A stretch of 64,000 nt of DNA from JABJOR01 sp965603075 (GTDB lineage Bacteria; Pseudomonadota; Alphaproteobacteria; Rhodospirillales; Casp-alpha2), in contig CBFDBO010000016.1 of the NCBI GenBank assembly GCA_965603075.1, forward strand, positions 11,000 to 74,999, given 5' to 3'. How positions within the stretch are numbered: position 1 is the stretch's first letter; each line of letters starts with the position of its first letter. A model generated the notes under the pieces. It saw only the letters and a list, made by a program, of their open reading frames with translations, had not been told where the DNA came from and did no database searches. The translations under genes were made by a program, and so were the position numbers. Shown piece by piece: positions 41,743 to 51,682 of this stretch.

Positions 41743-43357
41743 CCACGCCACTTTCATCGGCTTTGATCTCAAAAGCCGCAGCCATAAGCGCTTTGGTGTA
41801 AGGCTCTACCGGATTGTCGATGATCTGGCTGGCGCTGCCGTATTCAACAATTTTGCCTTGGCGCATGACGACAATTTCGTGGGACATAGCGCGCACGACT
41901 TTCAAATCATGGCTGATGAACAGATACGTAATATTGTGAGATTGTTGCAATCCCCGTAGCAGCTCAATGATTTGGGCCTGTACGGAAATATCCAACGCAC
42001 TGGTGGGCTCATCCAGAACCATAAATTTAGGCTTTAAAATCAACGCGCGCGCAATGCAGATGCGTTGACGTTGCCCTCCGGAGAATTCATGGGGATACCG
42101 GTCCATCATTTCTGGTTCCAAGCCGACCTCAATAAGGGTATCGGCAATCAGTTGGCGGCGGGCGTCATCATCACCATCGAAGCCATGGACCAGCAAGCCT
42201 TCTTCAACAATTTGCGCGATAGACATGCGGGGGCTGAGGCTGCCGAAGGGGTCTTGGAAAACAATTTGCATATCCGCACGTAAGGGCCGCATTTCATTAT
42301 TGCTGAATTCCTGAATGGGGTTGCCTAAAAATTTGATGCCACCGACGGAGTGGTTCAACCGCAGTAAGGCAAGGGCCAAAGTGGTTTTCCCCGAGCCGGA
42401 TTCACCAACCACGCCCAAAGTATGCCCTTGTTTTAAATTTATACTGATACCATCAACGGCCTTTACGTGATCGACGGTCCGTCTTAAAAGTCCCCGTTTG
42501 ATGGGAAACCAGACTTTTAAATCATCGCACGACATGATGTTATCGGCCCTGGGATCAGCGGGTTCTGGTTCACCGCCGGGTTGGGTATTGATCAGGTGAC
42601 GGGTGTAGTCGTGTTGTGGGTTCTCAAAGACCTCTGCGGTTATACCTTGCTCGACGATCTCGCCATCGTTCATGACACAAACCCGGTCTGCGGTCGCACG
42701 AACGATGCCCAAATCGTGGGTGATGATCAACAGCGCCATGTTCAATTCGCGCCGTAAGTCATCCAGCAATTTAAGAACTTGGGCCTGAATGGTAACGTCC
42801 AGCGCGGTGGTGGGCTCATCGGCGATCAACAAGTTCGGGTTGTTGGCAAGCGACATAGCAATCATCATCCGTTGTTGCTGACCACCGGAGAATTCATGGG
42901 GCAGGGCGTCGAGACGGTTTTTTGCAATTCCGAGACCGACGAGATCCAGTAATTCGGTGACCCGGGCGTGGGCTGCTTTATGGTTCATGGATTGGTGCAG
43001 ATAGAGAACTTCGCTGACTTGTTTATAAATACTGTGCAAGGGGTTCAGGCTGCTAAGGGGCTCTTGAAATATCATCGCAATCCGGTCGCCCCGAATTTCG
43101 CGCAAGCGGGTGGCGTCCGCCGTCATCAGTTCTTCATCATTGAATTTGATGCTGCCGGAGGGGTGCCATGCGTGGGGGTAAGGCAACAATTGCATGATCG
43201 ATAGCGCGGTGACGGATTTGCCCGAACCGGACTCCCCCACCAATGCAACGCTCTCGCCTTTATTGATGGAAAAACTTGCGCCGCGTACCGCACGGACCTC
43301 TTTGTCTTGCCTTCCAAAGGAGACACTTAAGTCTGTAATGTCGAGTAGATTGCTCAT
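41732..43357 (-). CDS. yejF: Peptide ABC transporter ATP-binding protein YejF
   Basis: A double ATPase of 541 residues that powers a Yej-type oligopeptide importer. Both halves are complete: Walker A GESGSGKSVTA and GESGSGKTTLA, signature FSGGQQQRM and FSGGQRQRI, and Walker B LLIADEPTTALD and MVLDEPTSALD. The fused two-domain form is typical of YejF. It overlaps yejE by 4 bp (ATGA) and is last of the yejABEF operon. Relatives import microcin C-like peptides and contribute to antimicrobial-peptide tolerance. Confidence 0.93.
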   Translation of the reverse strand: MSNLLDITDLSVSFGRQDKEVRAVRGASFSINKGESVALVGESGSGKSVTALSIMQLLPYPHAWHPSGSIKFNDEELMTADATRLREIRGDRIAMIFQEPLSSLNPLHSIYKQVSEVLYLHQSMNHKAAHARVTELLDLVGLGIAKNRLDALPHEFSGGQQQRMMIAMSLANNPNLLIADEPTTALDVTIQAQVLKLLDDLRRELNMALLIITHDLGIVRATADRVCVMNDGEIVEQGITAEVFENPQHDYTRHLINTQPGGEPEPADPRADNIMSCDDLKVWFPIKRGLLRRTVDHVKAVDGISINLKQGHTLGVVGESGSGKTTLALALLRLNHSVGGIKFLGNPIQEFSNNEMRPLRADMQIVFQDPFGSLSPRMSIAQIVEEGLLVHGFDGDDDARRQLIADTLIEVGLEPEMMDRYPHEFSGGQRQRICIARALILKPKFMVLDEPTSALDISVQAQIIELLRGLQQSHNITYLFISHDLKVVRAMSHEIVVMRQGKIVEYGSASQIIDNPVEPYTKALMAAAFEIKADESGVVGV

Positions 43358-44391
43358 TTGAATGTTTTCCGGGGATCGAACGCATCCCGTACGGCTTCAC
43401 CAATGAACACCAATAAGGAGAGCATGATGGCCAGGGTGAAAAAAGCCGATAGTCCTAACCATGGCGCGTGAAGATTGTTCTTACCCTGATTAAGCAGTTC
43501 GCCCAAAGATGCCGAACCGGGGGGCATGCCAAAGCCTAAAAAATCCAAGGACGTCAGCGTGGTAATCGATCCCGATAAAATAAACGGTAACAACGTCAAC
43601 GTGGCGACCATGGCATTGGGCAGAACATGTTTAAACATAATCACCGGGTCGCTAACACCCAAGGCTTTGGCGGCGCGAACGTAATCGAAATTACGCGCGC
43701 GTAAGAATTCCGCCCGGACCACACCGACCAAACCCATCCAGCTAAACAGCAACATAATACCCAACAGCCACCAAAAATTCGGGGTGACGATGCTGGCCAG
43801 AATGATCAATAAATAAAGCGTCGGCATGCTGGCCCACAGCTCCATAAAACGTTGGGCGAAAAGATCAATGCGACCACCAAAATAGCCTTGAATTGCCCCC
43901 GCCCCAATGCCGATGATGCTGGAAACGATGGTGAGGGTCAGACCAAATAGAACCGATATTCGAAATCCGTAAATCAGCCGCGCCGCCACATCACGACCTT
44001 GATCGTCCGAGCCCAACCAGTTGTCAGCGTTGGGCGGGGCTGGGGCGGGGGTGGTTAGATTATAATTCACGGTTTCATACGAGAACTGGATTAAGGGCCA
44101 AACCATCCAGCCTTTTTCAGTAATTAAATCGATAACAAAGGGATCACGGTAATCGGCCTCGGTCAGAAATTCACCGCCAAAATCAGTTTCCGAATAGGTT
44201 ACAAATACGGGCGTGTATGCCCCGCCGTCATACCAGACAAACAGTGGCTTATCATTGGCGATCAACTCGGCAAAAAGCGTGATCATAAAAATTCCAAGGA
44301 AAATCCACAGCGACCAATACCCGCGTCTGTTGCGACGGAAGTTCAGGAGCCGCCTTTGGGTGAGGGGGGAGAAGGTCGGTTTCTTAAACAA
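43354..44391 (-). CDS. yejE: Peptide ABC transporter permease YejE
   Basis: A 345-residue permease with about six helices and the EAA-type loop VRAAKALGVSDPVIMFKHVLPNA. A large periplasmic segment after the first helix (about 48-130) is characteristic of YejE. The start is TTG, but it is preceded by AGGAGG at five bases, an excellent ribosome site overlapping the yejB end, so the non-ATG start is credible. It ends inside the yejF start. Confidence 0.93.
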   Translation of the reverse strand: MFKKPTFSPLTQRRLLNFRRNRRGYWSLWIFLGIFMITLFAELIANDKPLFVWYDGGAYTPVFVTYSETDFGGEFLTEADYRDPFVIDLITEKGWMVWPLIQFSYETVNYNLTTPAPAPPNADNWLGSDDQGRDVAARLIYGFRISVLFGLTLTIVSSIIGIGAGAIQGYFGGRIDLFAQRFMELWASMPTLYLLIILASIVTPNFWWLLGIMLLFSWMGLVGVVRAEFLRARNFDYVRAAKALGVSDPVIMFKHVLPNAMVATLTLLPFILSGSITTLTSLDFLGFGMPPGSASLGELLNQGKNNLHAPWLGLSAFFTLAIMLSLLVFIGEAVRDAFDPRKTFK

Positions 44392-45516
44392 TCAGACCTC
44401 CTGGCTTTCAAAATCAATGCGCGGGTCGATAAGGTGATACATCACATCCCCCACAATACCCATGATAAGACCCAGCAGGGTAAAGAAATAAAGCGCTGCA
44501 AACATGACGGGGTAATCACGATTGATGGCGGCTTCAAAGCCCAGCAATCCCAACCCATCAAGCGAGAAGATAATTTCTGTGAGCAACGATCCGGTGAACA
44601 AAATACCGATAAACGCGCTAGGGAAGGCCGCTATAACGATCAACATAGCATTACGAAAGACATGCCCATAAAGCACGTTACGTTCTTTAAGGCCTTTGGC
44701 GCGCGCGGTCACAACGTATTGTTTATTGATCTCTTCCATAAAGGAATTCTTGGTTAACATGGTTAATCCGGCAAAACCGCCGATCACCATGGAAAGTACC
44801 GGTAACGCCATGTGCCAAAAATAATCGGTAACCTTGGACCAGGTGTTTAAATCATCCCAGTTGTTGCTGGTTAGTCCGCGCAAGGGAAAAATATCGAAAT
44901 AGCGTCCGCCAGCAAACAAGACGATTAATAAGATGGCGAATAAAAACCCGGGAATCGCATTGCCGATAATCACCACGCCCGAGCTCCATACATCAAAACG
45001 TGATCCATCACGAACCGCTTTGCGAATGCCAAGGGGGATAGAGATTAAATAAACCAAAAGGGTTGTCCAGATGCCCAATGATATAGAGACCGGCATTTTC
45101 TCTAAGACCAAATCAACCACGTCTTTATCGCGAAAGAAGCTCTGACCAAAATCGAACCGAATATAGTTGCCCATCATGATCCAGAACCGTTCATGCATGG
45201 GTTTATCGAACCCGAATTGCTTTTCGATCTGGGCGATCATTTCAGGTGGCAGACCCTGTGCGCCCCGGTATTTGCTCTCGCTACTTCCGCTTGAACTATT
45301 CCCATTCCCACTGCCAGTGGACGACGATGTGGTTTCATCGCCGCTGGATGATCCGCTGATCCGTGCGGTGGCATCAACCGCCGTCCCCGTGATCTGTCCA
45401 ATCATTTGTTCGACAGGGCCACCGGGGGCAGCTTGAATGACAATAAAATTAATGATCATAATCCCGAATAATGTGGGAACAATCAATAAAAGTCGGCGGA
45501 TGATATAGGCGTACAT
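44392..45516 (-). CDS. yejB: Peptide ABC transporter permease YejB
   Basis: A 374-residue permease beginning MYAYIIRRLLLIVPTLFGIM, with the permease loop VTARAKGLKERNVLYGHVFRNAM. After the first helix, residues 53-82 form an almost pure Ser/Gly/Thr/Asn stretch that looks like an expanded linker in the periplasmic loop. The following IEKQFGFDKPMHERF is standard YejB. It lies 11 bp after the binding-protein gene. Confidence 0.92.
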   Translation of the reverse strand: MYAYIIRRLLLIVPTLFGIMIINFIVIQAAPGGPVEQMIGQITGTAVDATARISGSSSGDETTSSSTGSGNGNSSSGSSESKYRGAQGLPPEMIAQIEKQFGFDKPMHERFWIMMGNYIRFDFGQSFFRDKDVVDLVLEKMPVSISLGIWTTLLVYLISIPLGIRKAVRDGSRFDVWSSGVVIIGNAIPGFLFAILLIVLFAGGRYFDIFPLRGLTSNNWDDLNTWSKVTDYFWHMALPVLSMVIGGFAGLTMLTKNSFMEEINKQYVVTARAKGLKERNVLYGHVFRNAMLIVIAAFPSAFIGILFTGSLLTEIIFSLDGLGLLGFEAAINRDYPVMFAALYFFTLLGLIMGIVGDVMYHLIDPRIDFESQEV

Positions 45517-45527
45517 AAGGGACTATA

Positions 45528-47363
45528 TCAGTTAGAAGATGGCGATTTTAAGGCTTGATCTTTTTCCGCGTCAACCCACCAAGCCCCAAATTGCACGCCT
45601 CGAATGGGGGTTACATCCGGGTAACCAAACTTGTCCCAAAAGACGATGTTATCAAATTTGTTATGCCAGTGTGGCACCAACCAATTACCCCATTGCAAAA
45701 CACGGTCGAGCGCACGGGTGCTTGCAATCAACCCTGCGCGATCCGGTGCGGCGATGACCTTTTCGATAAGCTCATCAATGATGGGGTCTTTAATACCCAT
45801 GTAATTGCGGCCCCCTTCTAAGTCGGCGGTCTCGGTTCCCCAGAAGGAGCGTTGCTCGTTCCCCGGTGACAAAGATTGCCCAAAGACACTAACGATCATA
45901 TCGAAATCAAAGGTATCAAGACGTTGAACATATTGTGACGTATCGATGGTGCGAACGTTGACGGTAATGCCTAGCTTTTTCAGATTCTGACCATAAGGCA
46001 GAACGATCCGTTCGAATAACGGGCTGATTAATATAATCTCGAAGGTTAGTTCTTGGCCGGTTTCGCGATTAACGCGTTTGCCATCAACAATATCCCAACC
46101 CGCCTCGGTTAATAGTTTGCTGGCAATGCGCAGGTTGGTTCTGATGTTTCCCGTACCGTCATTGGCCGGTGGATTGTATTCCGTGGTAAAAACTTCTTCC
46201 GCGATACGACCCCGGTAAGGCTCCAATAAGGCAAGCTCAGCCCCGCTTGGAATGCCCGTGGCGGCCAATTCTGAATTATCGAAATAGCTTCGGCTGCGAT
46301 CATAAATGCTATAGAACAAATTCGCATTGGACCATTCAAAATCAAAACCGTGGGTTAGGGCGCGTCGAACCCGCACATCTTTGAATATGTCGCGCCGGGT
46401 ATTAAACACAAAACCCTGCATACCCGATGAGCGGGAATGTCTGAACTGGGATTTAATCAACCGACCTTCTTTAATGGCGGGAATGTCATAGGATGTCGCC
46501 CATGCTTTGGATGAATTCTCCACCCGGAAATCAAATTCTCCGGCTTTGAAGGCTTCCAACATAACGGTCGCATCACGGTAATAATCATAGGTAATGGTGC
46601 CGAAATTTTCCATGCCGCTGTTAACGGCTAGGTCCTTACCCCAATAATCTTCGACCCGCTCAATCGTAATGGAACGGCCCGCGTCAACTTTGGAGACTTT
46701 GTAAGGACCACTGCCCAACGGAACTTCCAACGTGGTTTTATCAAAGTCACGGGTCCCCCAATAATGTTTGGGTAATACCGGAAGTTGTCCGATGATCAGC
46801 GGTAATTCCTGGTTTTCGCCCTCAGTGAATATAAACCTTACTGAGCGCTCTCCGGTTTTTTCCACCCGGTCTACGTTGCCATAATAATAACGGTAAAACG
46901 GCTGACCTTTTTCAAGTAAAGTATTGAAGGTCCAAATTACATCTTCGACGGTGACGGGTTTACCATCATGCCAGCGGGCTTCCGCGCGCAGCTTAAATTC
47001 AACCCATGATCGATCAAGGGGGGTGGTGATGGTCTCAGCCAATAATCCGTATTGGGTAAAGGCCTCGTCGGATGATGCAACGCTCAGGGTATCATAAATT
47101 GATCCAACCCCGGCGGCAGAAATGCCTTTGATGGTGAAACCGTTTAGGGTGTCAAAACTGCCGGTTGTTCCCATGTGAATATCACCGCCTTTTGGGGCGT
47201 TCGGATTGACATAATCAAAGTGTTTGAAATCAGCCGGATATTTCATATCGCCATGCATGGCGATGCCGTGGGCGGTGGTGCCTTCATCGGCGGCTATTAC
47301 AGTATCAAGATGTGATCCCATCATCGCTAAGGAAACGGTTAGCCCTAAAAGTATTTTTTTCAT
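45528..47363 (-). CDS. yejA: Extracellular solute-binding protein YejA
   Basis: A 611-residue periplasmic peptide-binding protein (SBP family 5) with an N-terminal signal peptide (MKKILLGLTVSLAMMG...). The mature part contains FDYVNPNAPKGG, TFNTLLEKGQPFYRYYYGNV and RRALTHGFDFEWSN, all typical of YejA/microcin C-type binding proteins. It is the first gene of the yejABEF operon and directs captured peptides to YejBE. No attached regulator is visible; the upstream neighbour is hisN, 20 bp away in the same direction, so hisN and yejA may be co-transcribed. Confidence 0.93.
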   Translation of the reverse strand: MKKILLGLTVSLAMMGSHLDTVIAADEGTTAHGIAMHGDMKYPADFKHFDYVNPNAPKGGDIHMGTTGSFDTLNGFTIKGISAAGVGSIYDTLSVASSDEAFTQYGLLAETITTPLDRSWVEFKLRAEARWHDGKPVTVEDVIWTFNTLLEKGQPFYRYYYGNVDRVEKTGERSVRFIFTEGENQELPLIIGQLPVLPKHYWGTRDFDKTTLEVPLGSGPYKVSKVDAGRSITIERVEDYWGKDLAVNSGMENFGTITYDYYRDATVMLEAFKAGEFDFRVENSSKAWATSYDIPAIKEGRLIKSQFRHSRSSGMQGFVFNTRRDIFKDVRVRRALTHGFDFEWSNANLFYSIYDRSRSYFDNSELAATGIPSGAELALLEPYRGRIAEEVFTTEYNPPANDGTGNIRTNLRIASKLLTEAGWDIVDGKRVNRETGQELTFEIILISPLFERIVLPYGQNLKKLGITVNVRTIDTSQYVQRLDTFDFDMIVSVFGQSLSPGNEQRSFWGTETADLEGGRNYMGIKDPIIDELIEKVIAAPDRAGLIASTRALDRVLQWGNWLVPHWHNKFDNIVFWDKFGYPDVTPIRGVQFGAWWVDAEKDQALKSPSSN

Positions 47364-47383
47364 CCTGCGTATCCTTTTGTGCT

Positions 47384-48211
47384 TTATGTATCTTGAAGTA
47401 ACTTAAGCGCCTCGGTGTGAAGGGATCTATCCCCGGCGGCCAATACCACGCCGCTCGATTGCATGGTCAAGTCTAAGCCGTCCCAATCTGTTATGATGCC
47501 ACCGGCTCCCTCTATTATAGGGATTACCGCCATAAAATCATAGATACCCAAATCTGCTTCGACCACGATGTCTAATTTTCCACTGGCAAGCAAGCCATAG
47601 GCCACACAATTGCCACTAAAGACCGGGCGCTGCGTTGATGTGTGTTGCAAGCGGTTATAGCGATCGCGTTCGCTTCCTTCCTCAAACATGAAGGGCGAAG
47701 ACGCCGTGATCCACGCTTCTTTCAAAGTCGCACAAGACCGCGTGGTTACGGCCTGACCGTTCAAGGTTGTTGGTTGGCCTTGCGCGCCAATCCATCTATT
47801 TCCCTGATTTCCGTAATTTACCTGATTGTTGAGGGCGGGCGCATCAATGATTCCCAAAATCGGTTTGCCGCCTTTAAGGAGAGCGATCAGGCAACCAAAC
47901 ATTGGATAGCCTGTGGTGAAACAATGGGTCCCATCAATGGGGTCCATCACCCAGACATAATCGGCATCTAAGTTCTTGGTACCGAATTCTTCACCCAGAA
48001 TACCGTGCTCAGGATAGCGCTCTTCGATCATAGAACGTAGGATACGCTCGATTTCCTGATCGGCGATGGTGACCGGGCTATTATCTGATTTCTGCTCTGA
48101 ACCCACACCGTCCTTGAAATAACGCATGGCAATAGGCCGCGCCGTATCAGCAAGGCTTGTGGCAAAGTCGATAAACTCAGATTGTAGCACGGTGTTTATT
48201 TCACCATCCAT
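47384..48211 (-). CDS. hisN: Inositol-monophosphatase-family histidinol-phosphatase
   Basis: A 275-residue metal-dependent phosphatase of the IMPase family. Metal-site motifs are visible: GILGEEFG (first Glu), VMDPIDGTHCF, and near the end IPIIEGAGGIITDWDG. Its length and the alphaproteobacterial context suit HisN, which dephosphorylates histidinol phosphate in histidine synthesis. The motif after DPIDGT (HCFTTG rather than the common KAF/RAF..SG) is slightly unusual, and inositol or other sugar phosphates are alternative substrates. Confidence 0.85.
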   Translation of the reverse strand: MDGEINTVLQSEFIDFATSLADTARPIAMRYFKDGVGSEQKSDNSPVTIADQEIERILRSMIEERYPEHGILGEEFGTKNLDADYVWVMDPIDGTHCFTTGYPMFGCLIALLKGGKPILGIIDAPALNNQVNYGNQGNRWIGAQGQPTTLNGQAVTTRSCATLKEAWITASSPFMFEEGSERDRYNRLQHTSTQRPVFSGNCVAYGLLASGKLDIVVEADLGIYDFMAVIPIIEGAGGIITDWDGLDLTMQSSGVVLAAGDRSLHTEALKLLQDT

Positions 48212-48244
48212 GGTTGGTACTATATTTCGTTATTGAGTCACTTT

Positions 48245-48772
48245 TCAGTCGCTTTGGGCGCTTAAGAATACGATCAAGGCGGCACGATCTGTGGCTTTTT
48301 TAATGCCTTTGAACATCATCTTGGTACCGGCCATGTATTCACCGGGCTTTGTGATAAAGGCGTTCAAATTAGCAGCGCTCCAATTTCCCCCGGCGGATGT
48401 CATTGCGTTAGAATATTTAAATCCATCGACGCTGCCTTTGGCGCTATCAACGATATTCCATAAATTAGGGCCAACTTTGTTTTTGCCGCCTTTATCAACC
48501 GTGTGGCAGGCTTTGCAATTTTTGAATAATTTCTGTCCGGCATCGGCGCTGGCGCTGGCCATTAAGGCACCTAAGTCTTCAACGGTAACAACGACGGCGG
48601 CTTCAACAACAACGCTTTCGGCTTCTTCGGGTGCAGCCGCGACCAAACGCAAGCTATCCACATTACTGTCATCGACAGTAATCAAGTATCCGCTGAGAAA
48701 ATTGCCGCCATAGATTAACCAGGCAAAAATGATAAGTGCTAGGCCGATTTTCTCAAACATAGAGTAATGCAT
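48245..48772 (-). CDS. Membrane-anchored class I cytochrome c (CycM-like)
   Basis: A 175-residue cytochrome with an uncleaved N-terminal membrane anchor (about residues 8-31), a 45-residue Ala/Val/Glu-rich linker and a C-terminal c-type domain. Haem attachment is at FKNCKACH (C86, C89, H90), with Met152 in GTKMMFKG as the likely sixth ligand. This is the CycM/c552 layout, which carries electrons from bc1 to terminal oxidase. AAGGA nine bases before the ATG supports the start. Confidence 0.93.
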   Translation of the reverse strand: MHYSMFEKIGLALIIFAWLIYGGNFLSGYLITVDDSNVDSLRLVAAAPEEAESVVVEAAVVVTVEDLGALMASASADAGQKLFKNCKACHTVDKGGKNKVGPNLWNIVDSAKGSVDGFKYSNAMTSAGGNWSAANLNAFITKPGEYMAGTKMMFKGIKKATDRAALIVFLSAQSD

Positions 48773-48802
48773 GGGATGAGTTCCTTTCCCCGTATAAATA
48801 GA

Positions 48803-48835
48803 GTCGAAATAATGTCGAATTGATGTCGAATAATT
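48803..48835. repeat. 11-bp tandem repeat upstream of the cytochrome c gene
   Basis: Three consecutive 11-mers: GTCGAAATAAT, GTCGAATTGAT, GTCGAATAATT. The array begins about 30 bp upstream of the cytochrome c start, in the divergent gap to kdsB. Confidence 0.78.
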
Positions 48836-48964
48836 ATCATTGAGTATTAAACAATTCGGGCAACTTTACGCGTTCCGTGATGTGCGTTCAATCTTGTTAT
48901 GACCGTTTGAGTGCATTAGATTTAAAATAATTGATGATTTTGGTGATATTTTGGAGATTTGTTA

Positions 48965-49699
48965 ATGAATCCAGTGGTGTTAATCCCTTCTCGCATGGCC
49001 TCAATGCGACTTCCTGGTAAACCTTTGGCTGAAATTCAGGGTGAACCGATGATTATTCATGTGGTCCGCCGAGCGCTGGAGGCCGATTTGGGGCCCGTGG
49101 TGGTGGCCTGTGCGGAATCTGAGATCGCCCATGCTGTTGAAGCGGCGGGATCAACCGCCGTGCTCACCCGTCCGGACCATCCTTCTGGCTCCGACCGTAT
49201 ATTTGAAGCCCTAGAAACCTTCGATCCGAATTGCAAATATGACACGGTGATTAATGTACAGGGCGATTTGCCGACTATTGAACCAAGCGCGGTCAGGGCT
49301 TCCTTGCTCCCATTGGCCGAGGGTTGCGTTGATATCGCCACGTTGGTTGCAGAAATCAAACGTGATGAAGAACGCACCAATCCCAATGTGGTCAAGGCCG
49401 CGGTTGCCTTTGGTGAGGGCGAGACGGTTGGTCGCGCGCTTTATTTCTCTCGCGCCACGGTGCCTTACGGTGACGGTCCGCTCTATCATCATATTGGCCT
49501 TTATGCCTACAGACGGGCTGCATTAGCGAGATTCGTTAGGTTGCCACCGGGGTTATTGGAGCAACGCGAAAAGCTGGAACAACTGCGCGCCCTTGAAAAT
49601 GGTATGCGTATTGATGCGGCGCTCGTTGACACGGTTCCTTTTGGTGTTGATACTCCCGAAGACTTGGAGCGGGCGACACAATTGCTAGCCACTCATTAA
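48965..49699 (+). CDS. kdsB: 3-deoxy-manno-octulosonate cytidylyltransferase
   Basis: Activates Kdo to CMP-Kdo for lipopolysaccharide inner-core synthesis. The 244-residue protein begins MNPVVLIPSRMASMRLPGKPL (CTP site) and contains NVQGDLP and the C-terminal PFGVDTPEDLER. I choose the ATG at 48965 (GGAG eight bases upstream) over the TTG at 48959. It shows that the organism makes a Kdo-containing LPS. Other kds genes are outside the window. Confidence 0.95.
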   Translation: MNPVVLIPSRMASMRLPGKPLAEIQGEPMIIHVVRRALEADLGPVVVACAESEIAHAVEAAGSTAVLTRPDHPSGSDRIFEALETFDPNCKYDTVINVQGDLPTIEPSAVRASLLPLAEGCVDIATLVAEIKRDEERTNPNVVKAAVAFGEGETVGRALYFSRATVPYGDGPLYHHIGLYAYRRAALARFVRLPPGLLEQREKLEQLRALENGMRIDAALVDTVPFGVDTPEDLERATQLLATH

Positions 49700-49738
49700 A
49701 CTTATGCCACAAAACCATAATTGAAATCGGTAGAATTA

Positions 49739-50638
49739 ATGTCAGACCAAAGCGCGTTACCAGAAAACACCCCAGAAAACACCATCGCCTTCCAAGGCTT
49801 CCCCGGCGCCTACTCCCATTTGGCCTGTCGCAATGCCATGCCGGATATGACACCTCTGCCGTGTCGTACCTTTCAAGATGCGTTTGATGCGGTATCGGGG
49901 GGCAAGGCGCGTCTGGCAATGATCCCTATCGATAATTCTGTGGCGGGGCGTGTCGCCGATATTCACCATTTGATGCCCGATTCGGGTTTGCATATAATTG
50001 GCGAACATTATGAGCGCATTAATCACCACCTACTTGCTGTTCAAGGGGCAGAATTGGGCGATATCACCCATGTCCACTCACACGTCCATGCGCTGGGCCA
50101 GTGCATGGTGCTTATTAAAGAGCTCAATATTCATCCTGTGGTGCATGTGGATACAGCCGGGGCCGCCGCCGATATCGCGCGGAATGCCGATAAAACACAA
50201 GCGGCCATCGCGTCCTCATTGGCGGGGGAAACCTATGGTCTCAATTCCATGCGCGCCAATATTGAAGACGCCGATCATAACACCACCCGGTTTGTCGTGA
50301 TGTCCTGTAAAGGGGATGCTCCCAGTGCCGATCTAAAACCCCACGAAGTCATTACAAGTTTTGTCTTTCGGGTGCGCAACGTTCCCGCCGCGCTCTATAA
50401 AGCCATGGGCGGGTTTGCCACCAACGGTATTAATATGACCAAATTAGAAAGCTATGTTGACGGTGAATTCGTTGCAGCCCAGTTTTACGCGGATGTAGAG
50501 GGGCACCCGGACCATATGCCCATGCAACATGCTTTTGAAGAATTGCGGTTTTTCACCCACGAAGTACACATCATGGGCACCTATCCGGCGCACGAGTATC
50601 GTAAATCTTTAAATGCGAATGGAAACGGTAAAGCTTAA
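49739..50638 (+). CDS. pheA: Prephenate dehydratase
   Basis: Converts prephenate to phenylpyruvate for phenylalanine synthesis, in the cytosol. The protein of about 299 residues has the PDT domain (IAFQGFPGAYSHLAC; PIDNSVAGRV; the catalytic-type NTTRFVVMS) and a C-terminal ACT domain (PAALYKAMGGFATNGINMTKLES) for feedback inhibition by phenylalanine. It is monofunctional, without a chorismate mutase domain. The ATG at 49739 is used; the in-frame TTG at 49721 has no ribosome site. Its 3' end is part of a 16-bp tandem duplication. Confidence 0.95.
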   Translation: MSDQSALPENTPENTIAFQGFPGAYSHLACRNAMPDMTPLPCRTFQDAFDAVSGGKARLAMIPIDNSVAGRVADIHHLMPDSGLHIIGEHYERINHHLLAVQGAELGDITHVHSHVHALGQCMVLIKELNIHPVVHVDTAGAAADIARNADKTQAAIASSLAGETYGLNSMRANIEDADHNTTRFVVMSCKGDAPSADLKPHEVITSFVFRVRNVPAALYKAMGGFATNGINMTKLESYVDGEFVAAQFYADVEGHPDHMPMQHAFEELRFFTHEVHIMGTYPAHEYRKSLNANGNGKA

Positions 50639-50656
50639 CCACGGTAAAGTTTAACA
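50625..50656. repeat. 16-bp tandem duplication across the pheA stop codon
   Basis: ACGGTAAAGCTTAACC followed by ACGGTAAAGTTTAACA and a partial third copy. The first copy contains the pheA TAA; the duplicate supplies a second, now untranslated, TAA. Confidence 0.8.
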
Positions 50657-50660
50657 AAGT

Positions 50661-51545
50661 TTAGTCAGCGATATCCTCAATCCCGTCGCCGGATAAATTA
50701 TCCGCGTCCATGGACAGCCCCCCCGTTGGGATTAACAGCGGGATGTCGGCTGTGTTTAGCGCGTCCATGATGGCGCGATTAACGCGGTAGCGAATTTGAA
50801 AGTACGAGACACTCGGCACCCAAAATCGCACCCCGATCACCACCCCACCATAGGTGAAATCATGAATGCCGACTTGGGGTTTTGCCCCGGTGTTTATCTC
50901 TTCAATGGGGGCAAGGGCTGTATTAATCACTTTAATGGCTTCTTCGGCACGCTGGGATACGGCGATTTTGGTTTGGACAACACGCTGGTCATGGGAATTG
51001 ACGATGACGCGTCCGACGATTTCTTTGTTGGGGACGGTGATCCGTTCGCCGTCTTCCCCCACCAAGATGGTGACGCCAAGGGCGATTTTTTCCACCACGC
51101 CACTGACATTGCCAACGGTGATTGTGTTGCCAATAACAAAAGGACGGCTGAGGATTATCCCAAAGCCCGCGCCATAGTTGGACAGCGGCCCTTGCAAGGC
51201 CAGTGTTGCCCCAAAGGCGGACGCACCGGCAAGCGCGATCAAGGGACCAATGGATATGCCAAAATTGCCCAAAGTGATGATGATCAACATAACGACGATA
51301 ACCGTTTTAACGGCCATACCGATGAATTCTGCTAAGGTCTGGTTGACCTCTTTTGCAAGGGTCATCTTGATCACGTAACGGCCAATCCACCCGGCGACCT
51401 TTAAGCCGATCATCAAGAAAATCAGCGCCCCGACGAGTTGGAAGCCGTATTCGACGGCAAATGCCAATAGGGAATCAATCAAAGTTTGAAGGAACTCAAC
51501 GCTTTGATCCACGCTTTGAAGAACATCTTTTGCAACCGGGTCCAT
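50661..51545 (-). CDS. Small-conductance mechanosensitive channel (MscS family)
   Basis: A 294-residue inner-membrane channel that opens under membrane tension to release solutes during hypo-osmotic shock. It has three N-terminal helices. The pore-lining TM3 and beta domain show ALAGASAFGATLALQGPLS, NYGAGFGIILSRPF, ITVGNVSGVVEKI and ERITVPNKEIVGRVI. The size and layout are those of E. coli MscS. It converges on pheA and is divergent from yaaA. Confidence 0.93.
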   Translation of the reverse strand: MDPVAKDVLQSVDQSVEFLQTLIDSLLAFAVEYGFQLVGALIFLMIGLKVAGWIGRYVIKMTLAKEVNQTLAEFIGMAVKTVIVVMLIIITLGNFGISIGPLIALAGASAFGATLALQGPLSNYGAGFGIILSRPFVIGNTITVGNVSGVVEKIALGVTILVGEDGERITVPNKEIVGRVIVNSHDQRVVQTKIAVSQRAEEAIKVINTALAPIEEINTGAKPQVGIHDFTYGGVVIGVRFWVPSVSYFQIRYRVNRAIMDALNTADIPLLIPTGGLSMDADNLSGDGIEDIAD

Positions 51546-51682
51546 TTGGAATATCTCTTTTTTAATTGTAACTGGGACTATTGTGACAACCAGCGCTCAA
51601 TCTTCAAGCAGGATTGTTGCTTGGCATCATAGCCTATGATAGAAAGTTTCTAAATTACCGTTTTATTTGAGGACGTAGGTTT

